From positions 40,413,841 to 40,477,840 of the forward strand of contig JAJEKV010000002.1 of the NCBI GenBank assembly GCA_021234155.1: a DNA stretch of 64,000 nucleotides, in the 5' to 3' direction. Every line of letters begins with the position of its first letter. The stretch's first letter is position 1. The translations under genes and the position numbers were made by a program. The DNA comes from Isoetes taiwanensis (Eukaryota > Streptophyta > Lycopodiopsida > Isoetales > Isoetaceae). Below the pieces are notes generated by a model that worked only from the letters and a program-made list of their open reading frames with translations, ran no database searches and was not told the DNA's origin. Of this stretch, positions 12,400-23,235 are shown one piece after another.

Positions 12400-15300
12400 A
12401 TGGATTAAATTTTAGGAAGATGGTGACAATTGAGAATATGCCAACTTAAATTGATGTGTTAGTATGTCTAGAATCCTGGAACATGAAACTGCTCGCTTAT
12501 CTGATTTTATAAAAAAAAACCATTTCAAAGAAAAAAAGTGAAAGTGGTAGCGGCTTTGAAGGTATTGCTTGCTTTGTGCGCAACAGGTTTTGCAAACACA
12601 TGTCAGTAGTTAAGGATGTGACTACAACCAATATATGTGAATTGAAGTAAAGGGGAAATCTTCGTTAGTATATTTAGCAACAGTATCCTAGTTCCCAGAG
12701 GGGTATATGAGCATGAAAATAATCTTGATAAACCCATTTGTGCATCTCGCAAAGGATATTGCTCATTTCACTCTTAAGGGGCATGTGCTATCGGCCGGGG
12801 ATTTTAATGTATGCTCCCAGGCAAATAGGCAAATATTTTCTCATATGGTTGGAAGAGTTATCCACGTTCGATTAGGATAGAGTCTCTCATGATAAAGACG
12901 AAAATGCCATGGGAAAACTCTTGTTAAATTTGTGTCACATTTGGAATGGACTTTTTAATGGTACAAGTAGTTTTCCATTTGCTAATGGATTTATTTGCAC
13001 TGATGCGCAAGGCTTAGCGAGGTAGATTACCCAATTGGTGAAATAGATGTGGCTAGCGTAATGCATGATTTTCGGATGGTTGTTCAACTCGTATCTGACC
13101 ATGCACTTCTTACATTTGCATTGAGAAATAAAGCTATAGAGTCGACGCAGAATACAACAGAGAGAGCATATCAGAATTCATGCGAGCAAGGCGGGAATAT
13201 ATGGAACAAGATTAGAAAATGCTCTTAATGAGGCCAGACAATATTGCAGAATACAATCATCTTTTTATTGATACAGTGATGTCAGTTGCAATACAAACGT
13301 TTTGGCGCAGTAAAGGGGGAATATCACGAATAGAAACAATGGGATTTAAAGTGCTATCAATAAGGAAAAAATCTTATAAACTCCTTGGATAAAAAAGCGG
13401 AAGGTGTTTAGACAGTTTAAAGCAAAAACAAGTAGAATGGGGAATACAATGGCAATAACAATTACAGGAGGAGCTCAAACAATCCTAGGCAGTTTTGGAG
13501 TAAGTTGCCAGATAGTGAATCACTAGAGAATGTAGAAGAAAACGTTGTAGACATGTTCACTATAAAATCTTCTTTGAGAAAAACGTCAAATAAGGCATGC
13601 GATGCGATGGGTCTGGCGAATAGAGCTTCTAAAATGGGGTGGCATTACAATGATGCAAAAACTTGCTGATTTGTTTAACATGGCATTGCATCAAGGCTTT
13701 CCAGAACAATGGTGTATAACAAAATTTTGCCCGTCCATAAGGGTGGAGATAAGAATGTTGCCATGAATTATCGAACGAATAGTGTCATGGGGCAAAGTTG
13801 TTGGGGTTGTGCTGGAAAAGAAAATTAGCATGTGGGCAGAGGAGAATAGAGTACGATCATGTGGGTGAGCAGGTTCAGAAAGGATATTCTACTATTGATC
13901 ATTGCTTTGGACTCAGTGATAGCAGAAGGAGCTAAGAGAACAGGATAGCTTTGAATTGTTGCTTTATAGACTTCACTAAAGCTTTTGATGGCGTCCCTCG
14001 TAGCACATATGGCAAAGATTTGAATATTTGCAGTGCCTAAAGAGCTACAAAAAGAAGTTGCATGCTTGTATTGGAAAGGTTTATTGAACTGTCTTTTTCT
14101 CTGGACGGCACTGAAATGATAGAAAATAATATTGGGTAAACCAGGGTTGCCCACTATCCCCACACTATTTGGTGTGTTCATTGATGAACTTGAGGAGTTG
14201 ATGAGGAGAGAAGATGATGCGGGAGTATAGCTTGGCAAATATGTGGTCCAACTTTTTTCTATATGCAAATGACATTGTTCTTTTCTCCAAAATAGCATTT
14301 GGATTACAAAGATTCTTAAAAAGCCTGGCAGTAAATAAAGCGAAACAAAAGTGATGGCTGTAGGGAAAAGAGAAAATAATTCAGATACAAATAGATGGAG
14401 AAGTCTTGGAGCAAATACATCGATATAAATACCTAGAAGTTGAGTTCACAGACAACTATAAAAGGAATACTGGAGTTGAAAAAAGCGTTGCAAGAGCAAT
14501 GGAAGATTTAAATGGCATAATGAGTTTATATATATACAGAAATGGAGCATGAGAAAACTTACGTTTAAAATGTTGGCATACTTCTTGTAGTTTACGGATG
14601 CAGGACCAGGTCTCTCAAGAAAGAATGAATGAGTATTGAATAGATTATAAAAAAAAAATGGTGGGGGGGGATTTTTCGATAGAAGAACTTGGCGTCAAAG
14701 TACAAACACCTTACGAGATGATGCTTGCAGAGACAACTTTTATACCACTAGAGGTAGAAGCACTATGATTACTTTCAGAGATTCAAACGTCTTGAAGAGG
14801 ATCGCCTCCCATAGCAAGCCCCCTTCAAGTGTCATTGAGACAACCACATGCTGGATGGTGCCAACAACTCGTAGATTGGTTTCACAAATGGGGGATAGAC
14901 ATTTTGGACATTCCTGATACAACATTGGGGATACATAGTCTAGTTTTTGAAAAAGTCACAAAAAATTCTGATCTTCCCAGTCACAAAAAATGGAATGTTA
15001 CAACTGTATGACCATATATGTGCGCAAGAATACTTTAATATAGGGATGGGATCCAAATGACGTAAGCTCATTCCCAAGCTCCTTTACGCTCATGGTATAC
15101 CACATGAGCTAGGATTTTGTCCATGTTGTAGAGAACCTAATGTGGAAGACAAGCACCATGCTTTCCCTTAAATGCTCTAGATTTGCAGAGGTACAAGATG
15201 CTTATGGAATTGTGCATCTTTAACTAGAAGATTTGTATTATTACTTTTGTTGCCCGCATGGCTAGGAGCGTATCTTCAAGCATGGTGGGAATATTAGAAA

Positions 15301-15540
15301 ATGATTTTAGACTTGAATAGTCTAGCAATGATATGGTGATATGGAGGCGAGGGGCCTCATTTAGTATACTTATTATATGTATTTCTTGATTTGTCGCCTA
15401 ATGGACCTAAGGGTTTATTGTGACATGATATTAAGTTGTCGTCAATGTCGTTGTCATTGTGTGTTTATGTTCGGAGGCTTTCTTATTGTTTCTATTCAAG
15501 TAATTATAATCCTTTTAATTATAGACCTACATGTTAAATG
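12400..15540 (+). mobile_element. Decayed LINE (non-LTR retrotransposon) ORF2
   Basis: Remnant of a LINE ORF2 read through many stops and frameshifts. In order: an APE-type endonuclease part, with GIACFVRNRF near 12560 and SAGDFNVC at about 12790-12815; reverse transcriptase, with FIDFTKAFDGVP near 13964-13999, a GCPLSP-like stretch near 14145-14165 and YANDIVLF near 14260-14285 (a YADD-box relative); then YKYLEVEFTDNYK near 14425; then a Cys/His segment near 15115-15170 (CPCC followed by EDKHHAFPL) resembling the C-terminal RT zinc-binding region. No frame is intact, so this is a dead copy. Clade assignment within LINEs needs a phylogeny. Confidence 0.8.
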
Positions 15541-15699
15541 AATGCCCCCAATGAATGCATGCCATCTTTTGGACCCGAAAGATTTTTTTCCATAAGAACG
15601 AACACATAACAACGATAAAGTCTAATGAGAATGCATAAAGCCAAGCCCCCCTTGACTTCCCCTGTTATTCTGGTGCATATTCGTATGAGGCACCCACCA

Positions 15700-17150
15700 G
15701 TAGGCTAAACTATAAATATATAGGCATGTATGCCAAAATCTTAGCTCAACCATTACAAAAAATTCTTATGCACCGACTTTTATCCTCGCTTCATGAGGAA
15801 GTGAACATGTGGCCAAAGTCCGGGACATTATAAAATTGCACGTTCCACTGGATCCTATGATTCTTATATACTTGCATTAACTTGTTTTCATTGTAAGTAT
15901 AGGTGTTGCCATCGACAATGCACGAGTCTTTGGCAGCTTCATCAACAACGGTTAACAGCATTATTTTCCATTCCATGACCACTCACATTTGATTCATTAA
16001 TACATGACCCTATTCTAGATCTCCCTCTTAATAATTAAATGTCATTTGAAGAACCTTTACCCTGCACTTGTATATGTTGCCTTTCATGGCCCAAGCACAA
16101 TCACAACAACCCCATTACTTGCCACTCACGACAACAAAGTAAATGACTCCATCTTTCTTGGACTCCAGACTTGAGCCTCATCCTTTTCAAAGTTGAGCCA
16201 AGTAATAGCATCATTTGGAATAGCCCTAGCTCCAACTATTGTATACTCTACAATATTTTCTCTATAATTCATCTTGAAACCACCTTTCTTCACAAACCTC
16301 TCTTACATTAGATGATTCTCCTGATCATGTACCAGCATTTATATCAGCCAATCTAACTTTTCCACCTCAACTCTTACTTGAAAATGTCCAATTTTCTCTT
16401 GGCGCACCATGATCTTGGTTATTATGGGGATACATCATTGATACAATAATCTATGAGCACACGTTATTCATTTGCTTCTAGTTGGCATAAGCAACAACTT
16501 CTTCATACTTCTTCCAATTCTCCTTGAATTGTTCAAGACGAGCCTTGCTGGTGTTTGCACAAGCTTCCATTCAATCTTTCTTGAATATTCCATTCTCCTC
16601 TATAGGCCTAAACTTGGTACCATATATGATGTCACCCATGTCCTTAAACATCTCATTTTGTGTAGGACAATCATGCATATATCGCGCTAAAGCTTTAATC
16701 CATGGATGCCTAACATGCCAACAACACAATTGGGTGGGAGTCTTTGGCCATTCTAACTCCAAGGCACCAATCTATGCCTCGCCATCATGAATGAAGAAGC
16801 AAGAGGGTGTACAACTAGGATCTTCTAGGTGTATTTATTTTTGATATATTGACACAAGGTTGTTAAATGTCAACCGTCATTGAGCTAGATGTGAATCAAG
16901 GTATTGGAAACAATGAAGGTATACATTATAAGCGTTCCTTCACTACTCTTGAAGATGGCAGACATAGTTAGAATGTTCTCCTTGCCATAGTTAAGTAGCA
17001 TTTTAATTGAAAATGTGTCATGAACCCAAGGTGAAAAGGTGTCCCTTCTTAATATAAGAACAAATCTGAATTTTGGTCTACTAACACCCTCACCTTCCAC
17101 TCACATTGTCATGTTGCTTCCACATCCTCTTAGAAACTTCGTCAAATGTA
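15700..17150 (-). mobile_element. Decayed minus-strand transposase-like (MULE/SWIM-type) sequence
   Basis: On the minus strand, broken frames give QLCCWHVRHPWIKALARY near 16700, preceded by Leu/Tyr-rich DDE-like stretches near 17000 (TFSIKMLLNYGKENILT). Downstream come a Lys/Glu-rich segment and HFQVRVEVEKLDWLI near 16340. The C-WHV-R-W pattern is typical of MULE-like or SWIM-associated transposase-derived proteins in plants, where it follows the third catalytic segment. Stops interrupt every long reading. A related host pseudogene is a possible alternative. Confidence 0.45.
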
Positions 17151-17344
17151 TTGATATGTCATCCATATCTAGGAAGTCATCTCTATTCATGTTGAGTAAC
17201 ATTGCATTTCTAGCATATGGACCTTCTCTTCACGCATCTTCATTACCACTGGTCTTCTACCAGCAAGACCCTCGTCTGATCCTTTCTTCTCTTCAAAACA
17301 ATGGGCACAGTACCTGATGCAACTTTATGGTCCTTCTAGAGTTT

Positions 17345-19110
17345 GAACTGAGGTGCCCCCATGGATGGGCTCGCAATCGTAATCACAGAGGCAGGGGTTG
17401 CTCAGGGCTTGCAGCGTCTCACCAATGGTAAGACTGCAGGCTTAGATGGCATGCAACAGAGCTACTCAAGTGGGCGGGGCATAAATGTTCCCCCTCCTAA
17501 TTGGGATCTCCATTAAGGCAATTCAAGAATGCTTTTCTCCATACTGCGCCACCAGGAGAGTGATCGCCATCTATAAGGCAGGAGTTTCTCACACCCCAAC
17601 CAACTACTGCACGATTATGGCCAGCTCGTTATTTGCAAAATTGATAGCTGGAATTCTGGAGCAGCAATTGACGATATGGGCAGATAAAAAAAAGGTCCAG
17701 ATCCTTACACATGTAAGGTTCAGATTCAGGCACTACCCTTAATCGTATTTTTATTTTGTATAGCAGGAATCACTGGCAGGACTTGTATTGCTGCTTTGTC
17801 GACTTTGAGAAGGATTTTGACATGGTACCTAGGGAGAAGCTATGGGAGAGATTGGTGCACCTAAGAACCTCTCTAGATTGTAGAATGCAGTACTGGTTGT
17901 AGGAAACATACTCAGCTCGAAAGCCATTTTCAGGCCAACTTGTCAATAGTAATCCTGGGGTCTGCGAAGGATACCCACTCTTTTCAATGTTGTTCGGCCT
18001 GTATATTGATCTGCATGGCTTCTTCAGCATGGGGGTGGAGGGGCTCAGCTCATGCATCATTTCCTCTGCCAACTTATATACATTGGCGATTTGGACATCT
18101 TAGCTTACACCTTGGCCGACATGCTAATGTCCTGAATACTTTCTGTCATGCCACTAGGATGTGCACCAATTTGGCTAAGACTAAGGTGCTTCTCATCTCA
18201 TTTTCATGTCAATTCCTTTACATATCAAGGCCAAAAGGTGGAGGTTGTGCCCACCTACAAGTACCTGGAAGTGAAGTTCAGTTCACTAATACCACATTTT
18301 AGAACACTTCTATTCTACAACTAGTGATGATTGGCTGGAAGATGCCATATGCAATGTAGAACAATAGTTATAAATCAGAGCTCTATGACTAGGCCTACCA
18401 GTTGCACTTGTTTAGTGTCTTGGTGGAGCTCAGTTCTTTTATATGTGGTGGAGATGTGGGATCCATGGTATCACTTGCCACCTAGAATGACTTGGAATGG
18501 GTTCAGAAGGCCTTTCTGGCTCATGCACTTGAAGTAAAGCCCATAGTGCCGTAACCGATACTTATGCAGGGAATCAATTTCTTGCCTCTACATATAGCTA
18601 CTCTAGAATGCCAATTTGTACACTTTCAAAAGGTGGTCAGCATGGGAACACTCGCCTCTTAAACCTTGACTATACCATGGCCCTGGATCTGCAGCACCTC
18701 AAAGTTTGCTAGAAGGAGAAGTGAGTTAATTCGCTCTCCAGATGGAATGTACACAAAGCATAAATGCACATAGGCAGAAATCGAGTTGGGGCTTTGAAAC
18801 TGGTAAAAATCGAACACCACAAAAGCCAGATCAATCTCACGCTTGAATGGGATCCACAAAGTTATCAACAAACATATTTACCTCTGAATAAGCATAGAGT
18901 CATTGCGTGCATCTGTACCAGTGCTCATCGCCTCTAAATTGAGACATGCAATGGACCCGAGAAGTGCGAGAAGACAGGCTTAGTCATTGGTATCAACTGG
19001 GAGTAATTAAGGACAAGTGCCACAGTATTTAGAATTGCTCGGCATTTGGACCTATTAGAGCACGCTATACTGAATTGGTCCTGCCTAATCAGTCACTCCA
19101 TATGATACTG
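17345..19110 (+). mobile_element. Second decayed LINE ORF2 fragment
   Basis: Broken plus-strand frames spell a reverse transcriptase: NGKTAGLDGM near 17424, AIYKAGVSHTPTNYCTIMAS near 17570-17622, CFVDFEKDFDMVPREKLWE near 17790-17845, NSNPGVCEGYPLFSMLFGLY near 17945-18004, and YKYLEVKFSS near 18260. It belongs to the same broad LINE type as the 12.4-15.5 kb copy but is too diverged to be its recent duplicate. No poly(A) tail or target-site duplication was found. Confidence 0.75.
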
Positions 19111-19194
19111 CATATGGCTTCAGTACCGATACTAAGGTCATATCTTTAGGAGGTGATGGAAATGTGAAGTTGTGTCCCCTGGCATTCTATTGAC

Positions 19195-20900
19195 ATGTGC
19201 CACTATATCACACTGACCCCGATTTTTGGTCCACAGTTGTTTTTTAGTTGTACGGAAGTGTTGTTTTATGCCAAAAACAACACCAAAATGGTCCCAAAAG
19301 TCCACGTGGCCCGTTTATCCGGATTTGCACAAAGAGACAGTGGTTTTTTGGCAAAAAATTTCCACGGTGGTCTTTTGGCAGAAAAATCCACGCGTAGAAA
19401 AAAATTGACATAGTTTTTGTGATTTTTTGTCAACGTGTATTTTTTTTCCTTCGCTGTTGTTTTTTAATGTAACCATGCGTTTTTTATCTTCGAAATTCCA
19501 TGCGTAGGTCTCGATATTACCACACATTGAAACGCTAAATTACAACAAAGTAGTACAATATTAATTTCAATATTACACATGGAAAACCGTAAAAAAGCAG
19601 TTTTTTTCCTTTTCAATGTGTGTGTTGTTTTTTTTCTCTACTTGTAGTTCTTTAAGTTGATATTGTTTTCCCAAAAAAGGATATATAATATTCAAGAAAC
19701 CCACATGTATTGTTTTAAAATAGTTGTTGTTTTCAAATATTTTCCATCTTTCTATGTGTTGATATTTTTTCCTTCATATGTAGTTTTAAAGGGTGCTATT
19801 GTTTTTAATGCTATTAACTATTGTTTTTCTAAAATAAGGACATGTAGAAAAACATTATTATGACACATAGAAAAAGAGAGGTGTTGTTTCTAATGTGTCT
19901 TTTGACCAATAAAATTTTAACACGTGGCATACTTTTAAAATGAAAAAGCACGATTTTAAATAATAAAATATCAACACGTGGCACACAATTAAAAAAATTA
20001 GTCTATACCATAATTTAAAAGTTAATATATCATGAATTGTTTATTGATTTTGTTTATTTTAAATTAACAAAGCCTTTTGGGAATCGAACCCAAACAAACC
20101 CATAAAGCATAATATTGTTCGATTGTAATTGGAATTCTAAGATTCTAATTGACAAGGTAATGGAGAAGATGCGGCTTATTTTTTGTTGTATTGTTAAGTG
20201 AATTATTGGTTTGAGAGAAAAATCCAGAACATAAGTCATAACCTTGGCAATGGATGCATTGAAACACTAAAATTATACAAAAAGACTTTTTATTGCAGTG
20301 CCTTACTACTTAAGTTTTAAAATCTTGACAAAAATGGTTTGCCTATTATTAAAGAAATATCATGCCAGTGATACAAAACTGTTTGATTTTACCATGCAAT
20401 AGTATTGCTGCAACATTTTCTACTGCTGCAACATTTTCTTCATTTTCCTCTACGTATTCTCTGACAAAGAAAGTAAAGAAAGTCTGGTGAGAATATGATT
20501 AAATCTCAAATTCCAACAAAAAACAAATGACACAAACCTCTGATCTTTTCTCAGGCCGCTTCAACTCCTCGGATTTAGGAGCATCATTTTTTAGTTTCTT
20601 GCCCATTCCAGATCATACACAGGTTAAAAAATAACTGTCATAAACACAGATTAAAAGAGACTGTTACAAAATATATTATGCATGCCTTAGAAGCAAATGC
20701 TACAATGAATAAGAAAATGTGGACCTTTGGATCATTCGTACGCCGAAATAGCCGCTACAGAACATGGGATTTTTGTTTTTTTCTCAAACTTCAGCTCCAA
20801 TAGCAGCGGAAATGCCTTGCAAAACTCCACGAATAGCTTTTTGACTCCTTTGCATGCTAAAAAAAAAGAGGAAGCAAAAGAGTTAGGATTAAGGTTAGAT
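19195..20900. other. AT-rich region with repeated G-box-like motifs
   Basis: No coding sequence is supported. AACACGTGGCA occurs twice (near 19918 and 19974), and CCACGTGG near 19302. ACGTG is a bZIP/bHLH core motif, but here it sits in AT-rich repeat-like DNA and no gene follows in an obvious position. The segment looks like remnants of non-coding transposon DNA. Confidence 0.4.
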
Positions 20901-20904
20901 CAGC

Positions 20905-21300
20905 TTACATCAAAGATAGAAATACCAGAAATGGGTTGAAACAACTTGGAAGCTTCAGGCTTCCATTTCGATTTTCTGCAGGGCAAGGATTTGGCAGAAG
21001 GCTTAAATACAGCAACAGAGGCATTTGAAGAAGCAGCAAACACAAGCAAGAACTGCCACAATTACCACAACTATAATAGTTACGACTATGGCTTTGGCGC
21101 AGCCCTTTAATTGCAGCATTTCCCTGCCCATCTTCGCAGCCTTCCATTTGTGCCTGATTCATCGCCGGCAACTCCTCTGCTTGAAAACAAGACTTTGTTT
21201 CCCTCCTATATACTGCCGCCTTGCAGCTCCATGTATCTAAGCATTCTTTTAAGCATTCTTGCTCTGTTAAATCTCCCCCAATTTTTCTCATTGACGGCTC
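20905..21300 (-). pseudogene. S-domain (G-type lectin) receptor-like kinase exon fragment: PAN motif plus membrane segment
   Basis: The minus strand from 21291 encodes LTEQECLKECLDTWSCKAAV and SCFQAEELPA. This is the Cys-rich PAN/apple domain found before the membrane span in S-domain receptor-like kinases. A hydrophobic helix follows in a different frame (AIVVTIIVVVIVAVLACVCC, near 21035-21095), so a frameshift separates PAN domain and membrane span, and a stop follows soon after. No lectin, S-locus glycoprotein or kinase domain is visible nearby, so this is a truncated, broken fragment. Confidence 0.55.
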
Positions 21301-21882
21301 GGAAAAGTTTCAGAGCTGGGGGCTTTGAAGGGTGAGCGCCAAGAAATTATGGATGCACATCCGCTTCAGATGTCGTGGCTTCAAATCTGTGGCTTCAGAT
21401 CCGCTTCAGATGTTGTGGCCTAGGTAACATCCGGTTGCGCCCAAGGTAGGAAGAAACCGGCTTCTGCTCAGCCATAGCCATAGCCAAGCTTCAGGTCCGA
21501 CCAGGTAGGTCGAATGGGGGGAAACTGGCCAAAGGTGGGAGACTGGCAATTAATTCAGCCAATAGCACAATAATACCAGGATTGCAATCCCAGCCGTCCA
21601 TCTGGGCCAAAATCTGTGCCATCCATCCCATTACTTCAACCAATAAGATTACACTACACGGATTACAATCTCGGCCGTCCATCTTGGCCAAAATCTAGGC
21701 CATTCATCTCGGCACTATGTATATTAATTTTTAACTTTAATTTTCAACATGTGATCACATGTTCCATTATTTTTTGCGGGGTATGGTTCGTTATGGGTCT
21801 TGCTATATTCAAGCCACATGGCCATGGCCAAAATGGCTTGGAAGCGCTGCATACACACCCCTTGCCTCGGAGCGTTACCATA
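21301..21882. other. Intergenic DNA with short internal repeats
   Basis: Two related segments (about 21570-21640 and 21645-21710) share GCCGTCCATCT(T/G)GGCCAAAATCT, indicating an old local duplication. CTTCAGATCCGCTTCAGATG-like repeats occur at 21360-21415. No gene is seen. Confidence 0.5.
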
Positions 21883-21942
21883 CAACCATCAATTCCAATG
21901 GATATGATTATTCAACCATCAATTCCAATGGATATGATTATT
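21883..21942. repeat. 30-bp tandem repeat, two copies, in frame
   Basis: CAACCATCAATTCCAATGGA and the following ten bases repeat exactly at 21883 and 21913. Because 30 is divisible by 3, the duplication keeps the frame of the overlapping small ORF and duplicates MDMIIQ. Confidence 0.9.
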
Positions 21943-22304
21943 CAGCTTCTTGTCATAATCTCATCCATTGCTCTAGTTGGATGTTCCATTAGAGACAATG
22001 GATTTCGTACTAAAAATATCGGGGACAAAAGCATAAAAAATAACGAGTTCTCAGTAGAACATTAGTGGTGGCATAATGGTATCAACCCTTCTTCTTTTAT
22101 ATCTCCTCTTTGAAAGTTTGAACTTCACTAATTTGATTCCATTTTATATGCAGTCCAACGTATCCACCACCTCCTCCTCCAACATATGCACCACGTCCAC
22201 CTCCAACATATCCATCACCTCCTCCAACATATCCACCACCTCCACTTCCAGCCACACCCCCTAGTCATGCCACCCTTGCCACCCAATCCCATTATTCCTC
22301 CTAG
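21898..22304 (+). CDS. Candidate small secreted proline-rich (extensin-like) protein, possibly broken
   Basis: A first exon from 21898 encodes MDMIIQ, then a hydrophobic run (LLVIISSIALVGC) that resembles a signal peptide or a lipobox-like end. After a putative intron ending at TATATGCAG (22153), a second exon reads PTYPPPPPPTYAPRPPPTYP and more P/T/Y repeats, then a stop at 22302-22304. PTYPPPP repeats are characteristic of cell-wall proline-rich or extensin-type proteins. The donor of the first exon is not clear, so the join is inferred. It may be a pseudogene or a fragment of a larger wall protein. Confidence 0.35.
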
Positions 22305-22589
22305 GCCAAACACTCTACCTCCACCTAAGTATGAAAATTCAAATCTCGGATACCCAACAATTCACCTCCACCTAATTATGAAATTCAATCTTAGCATACA
22401 CCAACAATTCACCTCCACCTAATTATGACAATTCAACCTAGAACATCAAACCATTACCACCACCACCATAGCAAGATATATCGAGCTAATACTAAGGGAG
22501 ATAAGTGAACTTTATCCAACTATATACTAAGATCAAATGAACCTATGAATACAAGGTAGTCATTCCAATATTTTCAACTAATCTTAAGG

Positions 22590-23235
22590 AGCCTAGGTGG
22601 CATGTTTGAGCCACCTTGGCACGCTTGAGCCTAGGTGGCATGTTGGAGCCACCTTGGCATGTTGGAGCCTAGGTGGCACGTTGGAGCCTAGGTGGCACGT
22701 TGGAGCCTAGGTGGCATGCTAGAGCTCACGAGGCATGTTGGAGCCTAGTTGGCATGTTGGAGCCCACATTGGCATGTTGAAGCCCGGTGGCATGTTGGAG
22801 CCTAGGTGGCATATTTGAGCCACCTTGGCATGCTTGATCCTAGGTGGCACGTTGGAGCCAACTTGGCATGTTGGAGCCACGTTGGCATGTAGGAGCCCAC
22901 GTGGCATGTTGGGCCTAGGTGGCATGTTTGACCCATGGAGCCTACGTGGCATGTTGAAGCCATATGTGGTGGCATGTTGGAGCCTAGGTGGCATATTTGA
23001 GCCACCTTGGCATGCTTGAGCCTAGGTGGCACGTTGGAGCCAACTTGGCATGTTGGAGCTCACGTGGTGCGCTTTGAGCCCGGTGGCATGTTGGAGCCTA
23101 GGTGGCATGCTAGGTGGCATGTTGGAGCGTAGGTGGCATGTTGGAGCCTACGTGGCATGTTGGAGCCTAGGTGCCATGTTGGAGCCCACGTGGCATGTTG
23201 GAGCCTAGGTGGCACGTTGGAGCCTAGGTGGCGGA
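22590..23235. repeat. 19-bp satellite array (TTGGAGCCTAGGTGGCATG consensus)
   Basis: About 33 imperfect copies of a 19-bp unit run head to tail. Variants differ mainly at the centre (CCTAGGTGG, CCACGTGG, CCACCTTGG, CCAACTTGG). A four-unit order of variants near 22796-22870 recurs near 22977-23055, so the array has a higher-order structure. Many units carry CCTAGG and some carry CACGTGG. Open frames across it are artefacts of the repeat. Confidence 0.92.

Noticed and set aside
20064..20095. tRNA T-arm-like sequence on the minus strand (TTGGGTTCGATTCCCAA)
   Set aside because: The T-arm is perfect, but no matching acceptor 5' half, D-arm or anticodon arm could be found upstream. It is at best a tRNA fragment or chance.
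22719..23208. Several open frames with MPPRLQHA / ACWSLGGML repeats
   Set aside because: They are translations of the 19-bp satellite in different frames. A 57-bp period (3 units) keeps frames open, with no sign of selection.
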